Source: Lophium mytilinum (Eukaryota > Ascomycota > Dothideomycetes > Mytilinidiales > Mytilinidiaceae). Taken from it: DNA of 64,000 nucleotides. The DNA is taken from the NCBI GenBank assembly GCA_010093605.1, contig MU004185.1, positions 765,334-829,333 of the forward strand, in the 5' to 3' direction. Positions 1 through 10,399 of this stretch are shown piece after piece; the stretch's first letter is position 1, and each line of letters begins with the position of its first letter. A model generated the notes under the pieces. That model was not told the origin of the DNA, searched no databases, and saw nothing but the letters and a program-made list of their open reading frames with translations. The translations under genes and the position numbers were made by a program.

Positions 1-710
1 CACTCGCAGGTCAGTCTTCGCAACACGCTACCGCAAGTTTGCCTTGACAGCCGCCCGAGGCGCTCTTTCAAGCCCGTTGAATTTGCCGAAATGGTAAGCA
101 TGCAGCTTCTTAGTATGTCATTTCCTGTTCTTACTGATTGAATGCAACGTAAAAGGCTTGAGGACAATTCTCATTTGCTCAAGCCGCCTATCAACAACTA
201 TTGTGTGTATAATGACGATGTGACTGTGATGGTACGCTCAGTCCGTCCCCCTGACTTAGGCCAAGACTTACTCGTCACTGAACTCAGATCGTTGGCGGCC
301 CCAATGAACGCACGGACTATCACATAAATGAGACCGCTGAATGGTTCTTCCAGTACAAAGGCGACATGTTACTGAAGACGGTCGACGATGGGAAGTTCAG
401 GGACATACACATACGAGAAGGAGAGATGTTCCTTCTCCCACCAAACACTCCTCACAACCCCGTCCGCTTCGCCAACACAGTGGGAATAGTCCTGGAGCAA
501 CATCGGCCTGAGAGCTCAATAGATCGACTGCGTTGGTATTGCCAGAATTGCGGCGAGAAAGTCCATGAAGCCGCCTTCCACTGCACCGACTTAGGAACGC
601 AGCTCAAGGATGCCGTTAACAAATTCAAGGCCGACATGGAAGCAAGAACCTGTCGTAGCTGCGGTACTGTGTGCGATGTAGCTCCGAAGGGCACTGCCAA
701 GGAAGGCTGA
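1..710 (+). CDS. BNA1: 3-hydroxyanthranilate 3,4-dioxygenase, 5' end outside window
   Basis: Non-heme Fe(II) dioxygenase of the kynurenine route to NAD+; it opens 3-hydroxyanthranilate to the quinolinate precursor in the cytosol. Exons read <1-93, 156-231 and 288-710. The introns (94-155, 232-287) have GT/AG ends, and joining them restores the family text LPKWLEDNSHLLKPP, then VGGPNERTDYH, then WFFQYKG. The expected iron ligands are visible: His of DYH, Glu of the following TAEW, and His of NTPHNPV. The C-terminus has two CxxC pairs (CQNC, CRSC), the rubredoxin-like metal site found in fungal and bacterial forms. No ATG is in frame in the first 93 bases, so the start lies upstream or behind another intron (an acceptor-like TTGACAG ends near 50). 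It converges on ORC3, with only 31 bp between stop codons. Identification is firm; only the 5' end is unresolved. Confidence 0.92.
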
Positions 711-741
711 CCGCATACAATACCCACTGCGGATATCTCGA

Positions 742-3070
742 TCACAACCCCTTCCACATCATCTTGGAAACGTGGTCAACCTTCTTTCTGCTTGGTTTCA
801 CGAGGCCAAAATATTTGAACTCGGCCAATGATCTCTGGAAGAGGGATCTATAAAAAGTATCAGTCTGATTCGGGTGGAGAACAGCTGCAGCTGGGTGATA
901 GGATATGGATCTTACGTGGTTACGTCTTCCGCTTGACTGTCTTCGTTCCCAGTGATGGCGTTGAAGGCAAGCCACAAATCGTTGACATTCAACATCGCGC
1001 CCGACTCAAGGTACAGTTGATACAAGATAGCGCTTGGTGGCTGGCTAACTGATAGTTGATGCTGCATCTCTCGTTAGCTAAAGGCAATGCAAGATGAATG
1101 AAATTGCGAGCATACTCCTTCCTCGGCCTTTGACTCTGCACAGCAAGTACAATTGAGATAGTCGTGCGGTGATGATAGAGCGCGTTCTATCGCAAATCGA
1201 GGCTTGGGTGCGAAAACCTCGTTATGTGGCGATTTGAGGTCGTATAAGAGGATTTCGGACAAGTATAGACTGTGCGGGTCAATGAGCGCTTCTGTCAGAT
1301 ACGCTTCCAGCTCATCGTGAAAGCGTCCAACCAGATCTGAATAGGCGGCATCTTGCTTGGAAAGTGTAGACTTGTGCTTGCTTAGATCTACCTTTTGAGC
1401 CACTAGGGTGGTCCTAAGGGTATTGCTTTGTATATCGTAGTGGCTTTTGAGGGGTTCTGATGTAGTAGTACTATGCTCCGTCAGGTCGGCAAGTGCTTGT
1501 TGATATGACCCAATGTCCATTGGTAGCCCACTATGCCCCGAAGATGCTAAGCTTGCTAGCACATGAGAAAATGTATCTGAGGATGCTTTCCTGACCATCA
1601 AAAGGGTCTCACGGGTCAGCGGTGACCCGTAAAGGTCTCCGGAAGCTGATCGAATGTAAAGCGAGGAGTACCGGACTTGCTGCGTTTTCCAGACAGCGTT
1701 TCTGAGGACGACAACAGTTGCGATGGCTGACACGAGTCTAGAAAGCGCTGTTTGACCTAATTCTAGATGTTGTTTGATATTCGCAAATAGAAATTGATCT
1801 GAATCCAAGAGGCTGTGTATTTCGCGGGTGGACCCGTCTTCGAGCAAGGCCTCGACATGGCTATATTATGAGTCAGTACTCTGGAAAGACTGGTGATGTG
1901 GGACACAGTCATACTTGCGGAAAGACGGGAGAGTTCTTAGAGCCTCAAATGTACCGTGGTTTATCTGATCAAACGCAAGCGAGCCATTCAGGAAGACACT
2001 CATAGGGTTTGCATAGAAATGACACATATATGCGTACTACCTTCTATTAGCTTTCTCGTGGGTATGTGATAGCATACATACCTTTAAGGCGTCATAGAAA
2101 TCTTGCGTGCTCTGGGAATGATCGCTGTGTCGCTCGAGAAGAAGCCTGCAAAGGTTGGGTCCAACGCGAAGGGACACTTGGGGCCCTTCAACAGTGGCTC
2201 GGAAGATCTTTTCGAGGCTGTCCTCGGCCTGTTCTACGACGAACTGCTCCCCTTCTAATAAAAGGATTGCAGCCCCAGTCAGTCTGTCCTGAAATCTATC
2301 CGCAGATGTTGCGATCCCGAAGAGCAGCACAAATGGCAAGCGATCGGACCATGAACTATGCGCGTTAGCTAGAATGTAGCTTATTCGCCGGGGAGATACT
2401 ACCTTAACAGCTCAATCGTTTCAACGATTATGCTGTCGTCAAAACCCTCGCTGTCCTGAATCGCAATAGTAATCTTGTCAACAGGCGTCCTGGAATACCA
2501 GTCTAGTAGAAGGCAGAGATCATAGTCAAGCGGCTTCGACCCTGTCTTGTGAGCACCACTATGTAGTAGCTCATCCTCGTCTTCGTCAGTGGGTAGTCCA
2601 GAGGTTGCCTTCCTGATTAAAGTCTTCAAAAGCGTTTTTAAATTTGGACATTCTGCCGAGTTCAAAGGAACAAAGATACTGTTGGTATCGGCAATAATCT
2701 TATCGCTCATGCGACGAAAGAAGGGTCCATGAGACGCAATGCTTGGGCCAGTAATGACGAGTCCAGTCGGGATAGGTGGCCGGTCAGGTCGAGGGCCAGG
2801 AACAACACCAGACACAAAAGCTGCAATCTTCTCCAGGGTAGAGCGATCTGCATCCTCGATGGCATCCTGAAATTATCAGCAAGGCTACCCTAGCTAGGTT
2901 GAGATTCATACCTGTATCTGATGTTCCTGCTGAGCCCATGCTTCGTGGAAGGCATGCTCGCGAAGTTCCCACGTCCTTGGTCGGCCTGTGTTGACAAGTC
3001 GGCGACGCTTTGGGGCGTGTCCAGGTTGCAGATGTGGCGGCGCATACAAGTAGCACTTCTTATCTTCCAT
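742..3070 (-). CDS. ORC3: Origin recognition complex subunit 3
   Basis: Subunit of the nuclear ORC that marks replication origins. Seven exons on the minus strand: 3070-2912, 2866-2403, 2355-2082, 2036-1915, 1860-1116, 1061-924 and 864-742. All introns are 45-59 bp with GT/AG ends, and the joined frame gives 674 aa, usual for fungal ORC3. Recognisable stretches are the ORC3 N-terminal AAA-like region (GLVITGPSIASH, then DLCLLLDWY), the HFYANPMSVFL block, the conserved SSPHDYL followed by LYQLYLESGAMLNVNDLW, and the C-terminal winged-helix tail LAEFKYFGLVKPSRKK. The AAA-like fold lacks a canonical Walker A, as is normal for ORC3. I chose MEDKK at 3070; an in-frame ATG at 3094 would add eight residues. 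The 5' side faces a 476-bp gap before the next gene on the same strand. Confidence 0.9.
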
Positions 3071-3546
3071 TCTTGATGTATTTGTGGTGGCCACTTGGAG
3101 GTGAGATAACTAGGAAGTGTGGCATTGTTGGCGCAACTGTAGGTTTCACTTGTGCAGTCTAAGAAGCTTGCGACGAGTGCCCGTGCGTCACATCGAATTA
3201 TATGCACGCTCAGGGCGCTTGTGTAAAGTACTGTGATCGATATACTCGAATCTCGACTCAGTGCTGAACGTCATCTTGTCTCATGATTTCATATGTACAG
3301 AGCAATGCAATGTGTGGTAGAAACAAATGCCAAGGTTTAATTGCTTGCCAATGCTACCCATGATATGGATTTGAAACACGGAGTTTTGAGTTCTCGTCCT
3401 TGCATTATCGGATGGCTTCCGCTGTGGTCTGCTCTCGCTTTGGAGATGCATGTGATCACGGCCTTAGGGATCCAAACTTCGAATGGTATATGCACCTCAG
3501 TCATGCAAGCTACCAGATCAATCGTAGGGTTCATAGGATATCTGGT
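3071..3546. other. Intergenic, ORC3 upstream region
   Basis: 476 bp between the ORC3 start and the stop of the next minus-strand gene. It should hold the ORC3 promoter and the 3' UTR of the G-patch gene. I see no coding sequence or distinctive motif here. Confidence 0.6.
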
Positions 3547-4554
3547 TCAGTCGTGGTCGTCTTCCGTGATCCCGGGGCAGTCGCCCATTGCCTCCTCGTC
3601 AGAGTACTGATACTTACACCAGAAGCAGTAGTGATGCTCTTGCCGCAGGTAAATGACTAGTCGCTCCAGTCGTTGTTCGGACGGCAGAGCATTGAAGTCG
3701 TCAAGTTCAGGGTCTTCCCCCTCAAATTCTTCTTCGACCTCTTCCTCAAACACACCTGCCTTCTCGTCTCGGCCAAGCGCAAGCAAGTCTTCTCGATCTA
3801 GATCTGGGTCTTCGTAAGTCGGAAGACGCGAGCGCACAGATTTTAAACTGTGGCGCATTCGCTTCTCCCCATCACTCTCCAGCCTTTGCCGTACCAAGCC
3901 ACGCCAAAGCACATTTATGCTCGACAAGGGCTGGCCGGCAGTTTTAGGCGTGGGCATTGTGACCTTGGGTTCTAGTAGTGGACCACTGGCTTCCTTTGCC
4001 TTTGAAGTAAGCTCCTCCGCAACCCTTTGAGCGTTCCAGATTTGACCTTCGCGTTTGATTTCTTCTCTCTCCAGTCTGACGCGCTCGCGATATTCCACTT
4101 CGTCCGCTTTGACGCGCTTTGCTTCGTGGTTCACCTGCTCGCGGAACTTCCTTTTTTTCTCTGTATCGAGCCCGATGCCGCCTCTATCTTCCTTCAGCAC
4201 CACCTGGATAGGCTCCGCGCGGCCGCCTTTGTCAGCGCCTAAGGTGTCACCATGTTTGAACCCCAATTTAGCCATCATTTTGAATCCCTTGTTGGAGGTG
4301 TCGAGCAGGGGTGTGGCGAGAGCTGCCTCTCGTGCGGCTACTTCATCTGCAGCTTTCTCCGCCTTCGATTTGACTTGAGCTTTGAGCGCAGCCTGGTGAG
4401 GAAGTGTTAGAATCGGCTGGAGCAGATGTGGTGGATGAGAACGAACCTCGCGCTTTTTGCGGGCGACCCGTTGGATGGAGGTTTCCGCGAGCGGTTGTGT
4501 AGGCTCGGCGATGGCCATAGACATGTAGTCATCTTCATCCTCGGAGCCCGCCAT
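3547..4554 (-). CDS. G-patch domain protein, GPATCH11 (CCDC75) type
   Basis: Small nuclear RNA-associated protein of the GPATCH11 family, likely an activator of a DEAH helicase (family inference). In order: acidic N-terminus MAGSEDEDDYMS; a G-patch-like segment GFKMMAKLGFKHGDTLGAD ending in RGGIGL; a long charged, probably coiled-coil stretch (KKRKFREQVNHEAKRVK onward); and a C-terminal DUF4187-type motif HYCFWCKYQY...CPG with paired cysteines. I start at 4554 because MAGSEDEDDYMS resembles family N-termini; the frame also opens at 4605, adding 17 residues. Positions 4393-4446 (54 bp, GT...AG, with TTCTAAC inside) look like an intron although they can be read through in frame. Spliced, the product is about 317 aa; retained, about 335. 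The Copia insertion lies 262 bp upstream of this start. Confidence 0.82.
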   Translation of the reverse strand: MAGSEDEDDYMSMAIAEPTQPLAETSIQRVARKKREVRSHPPHLLQPILTLPHQAALKAQVKSKAEKAADEVAAREAALATPLLDTSNKGFKMMAKLGFKHGDTLGADKGGRAEPIQVVLKEDRGGIGLDTEKKRKFREQVNHEAKRVKADEVEYRERVRLEREEIKREGQIWNAQRVAEELTSKAKEASGPLLEPKVTMPTPKTAGQPLSSINVLWRGLVRQRLESDGEKRMRHSLKSVRSRLPTYEDPDLDREDLLALGRDEKAGVFEEEVEEEFEGEDPELDDFNALPSEQRLERLVIYLRQEHHYCFWCKYQYSDEEAMGDCPGITEDDHD

Positions 4555-4811
4555 TCTTGGTCGAAGAATCGCTTTTGCTTGTGCTGGAAGCTGCAGAGTG
4601 ATCAAGCCCTAAACAGTCAAGTTCTGGCTAAGGTTGCACATGACCCGCCGATGATTAGCCGAAATATCTCTCAGCGCATCCCCAGAACCCTTTCACCTTC
4701 AACTAGAGGTCAAAATACATTACCACTTGCTAATATTGCTAGCTCTCACCAGCTCCCGACCGTGAGGTGAGTCAATAAACCGCCCTCGACCCGGGAAGCC
4801 CAGCGACCTTG

Positions 4812-4816
4812 ATCTT
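4812..4816. repeat. Target-site duplication, left copy (ATCTT)
   Basis: ATCTT directly precedes the left LTR at 4817. The same five bases follow the right LTR at 12880-12884. This is the expected 5-bp duplication made by a retroelement integrase. Confidence 0.9.
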
Positions 4817-5001
4817 TGTTGAAATTGGTTACGTGACGTAGGTAGTACGTGAGTAATATAATTAATTGCATATAGAACTATCTATAGGCGGTGCCATAGC
4901 TATATACTAGCTATAAGGAGGCTGGGGCTCCTAGGCGCTTAACAGGCCTTCTAGGGCTACTAGCCCCCTTAATTTCTTATACCTTATACTAAATTTTAAT
5001 A
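4817..5001 (-). repeat. 3' LTR of the Copia element (left copy)
   Basis: 185 bp, starting TGTTGAAA and ending TTTTAATA. The end is the RIP-altered form of TTTTGACA seen in the other LTR, so the intact termini are TGT...ACA. By hand alignment it matches the right LTR without gaps; the roughly two dozen differences are all transitions. The outer 35 or so bases are nearly unmutated, while the inner remainder is RIPed. Confidence 0.9.
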
Positions 5002-5012
5002 CTCCCTCTTAA
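5002..5012 (-). other. Polypurine tract of the Copia element
   Basis: CTCCCTCTT on the plus strand, read AAGAGGGAG on the element's strand, directly abutting the 3' LTR. Its position and purine composition fit the primer for plus-strand DNA synthesis. It retained its guanines. Confidence 0.7.
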
Positions 5013-5171
5013 TTAAAGGTATAATAGAATAGTAGCGCCTATATATAGCCTAAATATAGCCTATACTTTAGGCTCTAGCCTTAGTAAAACCCTCTAAAAC
5101 CTTATTAGAAAAAAAGAGAAAGAGTGCTAGGTAATTATAAAGAAAAGAGCGCTAAAAATAAAAGAGAAACT

Positions 5172-5336
5172 ATTAACTTTTATAAGAAGCTATAGACCTT
5201 TATAAGAAGCTATAGACCTTTATAAGAAGATATAAAGAGAAACCTATATAGTAAGTTATTTAAAAAGAGATATTAAAAGAAACCTTAAGAGATATTAAGA
5301 GAAACCTTAAGATATTAAGAGAAACCTTAAGAGATA
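5172..5336. repeat. Short tandem repeats in the 3' region of the Copia element
   Basis: Two sets: about 2.5 copies of a 20-bp unit containing ACCTTTATAAGAAGCTATAG (5172-5230), then about three imperfect copies of a unit reading GATATTAAGAGAAACCTTAA (5270-5336). They lie between the RNase H relic and the polypurine tract. I see no function in them. Confidence 0.7.
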
Positions 5337-6829
5337 TCTAGAAGAATCTATTTAGTAAGCTAAATAAAACTAAAAAGAGCTAATTTCTTTTAATCTTCTA
5401 TAGTATATACCCTATTAGGTATATTAGCTATAGCTACTATCTAGTAGAGAGTATTCTAGATATATTTCTTTTATCTAGAGAAGACCTAGCTACTACTATA
5501 CTATATAGCTACTATTACCCTTTCTTTATTTACTATATTATAGAAAAAGCGCTAGACTCTCTTTAGAACTTTTCTCTACCTTTTAACTTACCTATTATCT
5601 ATATAGATAGGCTCTAGATTATAGTTATAAATAACTATAACCTTACTAATATAGTTTATAGTAGTAATTACTACTATTCTCTAGTAGTACTATACTATAT
5701 TCTTCTACTTACTAGCTCTTATACTAACCTAGAAGTTTATAGAAGCGCTAAAGTATCTAAGCTAAACCTTTTTTTACTAGTAGTTACTTTTCTAGAAGCT
5801 TCTAAAGGTTACCCTTTTTTAGTAGGTAGCTTTAGCCTCTCTAGAGTCTTCTTCTAGGGCTATTACTTCTCTAATAGCTTCTTTAACCTAGAAAGTTTTA
5901 ATAATTCTATTCTTAAAGAAAATAATATTAGAAAAGATAAAAAAGAAACTATATTCTACTTTAATATATTATAAGAACTCTATAAATTCTACTAGAGAGA
6001 GCTAAGAGTTACTAGAAATATTCTTAAGTAGAATAGAATAGACCTTATCTACCTAGGCTATATTATTAGGAGAGGCTTTAATAAGGACCTAGGTAAGTAG
6101 ATTATTAAAGGCTTATCTCTATAGGCTTTTATACCTACTAGCAGGCTCTAGTTTAGGTAATTTAAACTAAGATTTATATAGTTAAAGAATAATATTTAGG
6201 AGTAAATTACTTAGTCTAATATTAATAGAATTTTCTATAATACTAGAATCTAAATCTTTAAAGTTTAGAATTTTAGAAACTATAATTCTTTTAGTACTAT
6301 AGGTAATACTAGTAGAGTTATAGATACTTAAAGAGGGTAAGTTTATTAGGTTCTAGAAAGTAACTAAGTTTAAGAGTAAATAGCTTAGTTTAATATTAGT
6401 AGAATTAGATAAGATTTTATTAGTATATATATTAGAGTTAGTAGTATTAATATTAGAAAGAATTTTAGCGCTAGTAGTACTAGAGCTAGAGTTATAGGTT
6501 ATTAAAGGTAGTAATATTTTAGAGTTAGTATACTTTATCTATTTTAGGTATAGATTTCTTACCTTCTCTTTACTATACTACTTTATAATTAGGTAGCCTA
6601 AATATTTATAATTAGAGCTTTTAGAATTAAAAGAAATTTTAGTACTAGTATACTTAGGTATAAAGTTATAGGGCTTAAAAGAGAATAAGTTTACTTAAGA
6701 TAGAGGAGATATTTTAGTAGAAAATAGAGGTTCTAGCTAGAAGTCTAGTAAATTTAGGCTATATAATAGCCTTCTAAATATCTAGGGTAGCCTATTAATA
6801 TAGGCAGTAGCCTAGGGAGCGGCTAGTAA

Positions 6830-7012
6830 TAATAGTAGGTGGCCGGTAGAAAGGTAGCTAGCCTGGCGGCTAGCCTAGCGGCTGGCTGGCGGCTGGCTAG
6901 CTGGCTGGCAGGTCGGTGGCTGGCGAGACTTGGAGGCGGCTGGCAAGGCTGGCGAGGCTGGCGAGGCTAGAGAGGCTTGCGAGGCTGGTAGGCGGCTAGT
7001 ACGTAGAGATAG
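6830..7012. repeat. GC-rich, unRIPed GGCTGGCGA-type simple-repeat island inside the Copia element
   Basis: A stretch of imperfect GGCTGGC/GGCGAGGCT repeats, rich in TG, surrounded on both sides by RIP-saturated sequence where TG and CA are scarce. It interrupts the 3' region of the element, beyond the RNase H relic. Either it expanded after RIP or its low-complexity composition escaped it. Confidence 0.75.
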
Positions 7013-7099
7013 GTAGGTAGCTAGTAGTAAGGGGTAGGTAGGTAGCTAGATTATATAATCTATTATATAATACATCTAGCTAGCGGCTTTTTATAGACT

Positions 7100-8640
7100 A
7101 AGTGCGCTTCTAAAAGCCTTAAATATAACCTTAGATAGTACCTTTATAAGCCTATTAGCTATCTACTTAGTAGTTAGAATAAATTATAGGTTAACTAAGC
7201 TATTAAGTTACTTCTTTCTTATAAAGTAATACTAGATGTTAATATACTTAGTCCTAGTATAAAATTAAGAATTCTTTACTAATATAATAGCCCCTTAGTT
7301 ATTACTAAAGATAACTATAGCTTTAGGTTCTTTACTATTTTCTATTAGCTCTTTAAGCAGTTATTATAGCTAGATAGCTTTCTTAGTTGCCTGCATCTTC
7401 TCTATATATTTAGCTTTATATAAAAAGAGTATAATAGTAGGTTACTATTTTAATAACTAGCTTAAGGCGCTGCTACTAATATTAAATATATAGCCTACTA
7501 TAGAGCGCCGGGTTTCTATATTACTAGCCTAGTTAGCGTTAGTATAGCCTTATAAAGGCTTAAGGCGTTCTTAGTATACTAGCTTATAATTAATAGTGCT
7601 CTTTAGGTACCTTATAATACGCTTAATAGCTATAGTATAGGCTAGAGCTAGGTTTACTATATACTAGCTATAGATAGATACTATAAAGGTAATATTTAGG
7701 CGCATTCTAAGTATAGTATATATAAGTAACCTAATTATACTAGTATACTATTTTCTATTAGCTTTACTAGCCTAGTAGCTATCTTTATAGGCTTTAAACT
7801 TCTCTATCTATATTAGAGTAGTATTTAGCTTTAAATTATATAGCCTAAATTACTCTAGTACCCCTTAAAGGTACGCCTTCTAATTTAGAGTAAGAGTGCG
7901 CCGCTACTAGTCTCTTCTTACTTCTATTCCTAGGTAGAAGTAGTATAGGCCTAAGTTAGTTATCTTAAAGCGCTTATTAAGCTTAGCTTTTAGCTAGGTA
8001 ATCTCTATACTTAAGGGGCTAGTAATTAAGAGGTTATTAATATATATAGTAATATATATATTTCCTTTAGTAAAGATTCTATACTTAGAGTCTAAGAGGT
8101 AAAAGTCTAGCATCTTAAGAAAGCTAGATAGTATCTAGTACTAGATCTAAGGTAATTGCTTTAGCCCGTATAAGGCCTTCTTAAGTTAGTAGATCTACTT
8201 TCTAGTTTCTAGACCTTCTAGTTAAATAATATAGATTTTCTTATTAATATTACTATATAGAAAAGCCGTTTTAATATCTATTTACTTAATCTCTAGATTT
8301 AAGGCAGCTACTATTATAAAGAGCGCCTTATAGCTTATAGGTTTTACTATAGAGGTAAATATCTTATTATAGTTAACTTCCTCTTTCTAGTAGAAACCTT
8401 AGACTACCTATTAGGCTTTATAGTAGAGGATTTTACTACTAGTACTACGCTTAATTTTATATATCTATTTACTATCTAGTACCTTTTTATATATAGGTTA
8501 GCTTACTAAACTCTATATCTTATTACTTTCTAGTAAGTCTATTTCTACTTTTATAGCCTTATACTACTATTTCTAGGCTTATATATTTTAATAAGCTTTT
8601 TAGTAGCTATAAGGTTCTATTAGTGCTACTATACTCTATA
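7100..8640 (-). pseudogene. Copia reverse transcriptase and RNase H relic
   Basis: Conceptual minus-strand reading, ignoring stops, follows the Ty1/Copia pol order: a KTAFLYSNINKKIYI block (about 8.25 kb), KALYGLKQ (about 8.17 kb), the catalytic site, LGLYYFYLGIEV (about 7.95 kb), and then RNase H text TRRSIVGYIFN (about 7.5 kb) and RTKYIN (about 7.24 kb). The YVDD box reads YINN at 8033-8044, as expected from G-to-A changes. Many TAG codons stand for Gln and Trp. It is non-functional. Confidence 0.88.
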
Positions 8641-9449
8641 AGGCAGTTCTAAGTAGACTAAATAGTAGGCTATACTATAGTATAAAGGTATTATAGTATA
8701 TACCTTTATTAGCCTATTTAAATACCTAAAGTACTAGTATATAGTATTTAAGAGCTTCTAAGTCTACTAGATAAATATTTTTATTACCTTTATCTTTATC
8801 TAGTATAAGGGTTTCTAGAGAGGCTTCTTTATTAGAGTCCGTATCTATAGATAGTATACTAGGCTTATTATTCTATAGCTTAATACTTAGTAATAGTAGT
8901 ATCTCTACTAGTAGTTCTAGGCGCCTTCTATGCGCTATAGGCTCTAAGTTTAAGAAAGAATTATTATTCTTATTATTACTATCTTTTCTACTTCTAGGGC
9001 TAGAAGCTTTCTTAGAAGCTAACATGCGGGGTCTCTTTACTAGCCTATTTTCTTTAGCTAGTAGAGTAGCACCTATTATATCTAGAACTATTTTAAAGTT
9101 ATTAAGAGTTTTTTCTATATAGGGCCTATCTTCTAGAAATACTATATTACTAGACTAAATTAAGATACCTTAGGGGTTAATAAGAAGGTAAATATAAGCT
9201 CTCTTATACCTAACTAGCTAGTAGATTTCTACCCGGTTATCTAGGAACTTTTTATAGCGCTTTAGCGGCACTAGTATATAGTACTCGCACTCTAATATAT
9301 AGAAATAGCTAATATTTAGCTTATCTTCTATCTATTTCTTATATAGGGTTATGCTAATAATAGTACTTAGAAACTAGTTATAAATCTTAATAATAGATAT
9401 AAGAATATATAGCTAGTACTTCTATTCTAAATTACTAGACTATATTATA

Positions 9450-9900
9450 GAGTTAAGTTTATTTATAAGAATATTATTTAGAATCTTAGCCTTACTATTT
9501 TACTAGTACTAATTACGCCTAGTAGGCTTAATAATAATTCTATAATTTATATAGTATTAGTAGAAGCTACTATTCTAGTTCTCTTTTAACTAGTTAAGTC
9601 TAATCTATTATATACAGCGTTCCGCGGTTTTATACCTTTCTAGGAAATTATAGAAGGCTTTAAAGAAGTCTAATTTCTTAATAATAGAGTATACTTCTAT
9701 AATCTATATAAAATTATTAAGAAAGGTTATCTAATACCTTTTCTTATAGTATTCTAGGTATAGAAATAATCTATAGATATCTATATAGATTAGCTCTAAA
9801 GAAGCCTTACCTCTTTAAATTAGGTAATTATAAGGCCCTCCCTTTATTCTTTTAAGAACGCAGTCCTTATATAGATACTCTAGGGGGTTCTTATCTATTC
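9450..9900 (-). pseudogene. Copia integrase core relic
   Basis: Minus-strand reading gives SLELIYIDIY, then ITFLNNFI and KKLDFFKAFYNFLERYKT. This aligns with the Copia rve core pattern (LELIHSD...YFITFIDDFSRY...F..FK), with D-to-N type losses expected of G-to-A RIP. It sits upstream of the RT relic on the element's strand, as in Ty1/Copia. The boundaries are approximate. Confidence 0.78.
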
Positions 9901-10399
9901 TAATAGTTATCTTAGATAGCTTCTTAAGGCTATCTTTACCTAAATAGGCTATCTACTTATACTAAATAATAAGATTAGGGTTAGAGAGCGTAAAGGCGGT
10001 AAGAGTAAAAGTAGATAGCGTCTAGCGTTAAATATTAAGAATATAGAAACTATACTAGTAGAGAAAGTTAAAAGTAGTATCTATAGTAGTAAGAGTACTA
10101 CTATTTAGGCTAAAATTCTATAGAGCTTACTTATCTATTAGCTTAGAGATAGAAATTAAATTAGCGCCTATATTAGAGTAGAAGAGTATATTAGTAAGCT
10201 AAAGGCTTACTTCTACTCTATTAATATTATAGTAGAGGTTTAAGGTACTAATACTTCTAGAGTATACCTAGAATCCCCTAATTCTATTAATAGGTAGCCT
10301 ACTATACTTTTAGAGCTCTATAAAGTTGCTCTATTATATAGAGTAGGTTTAGCTATACCTAGTATTAGTAATATATACCTTTATAAAAAAGATATCTAC

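Noticed and set aside
452-757. 101-codon minus-strand frame opposite the dioxygenase
   Set aside because: It is the shadow of the well-supported plus-strand exon.
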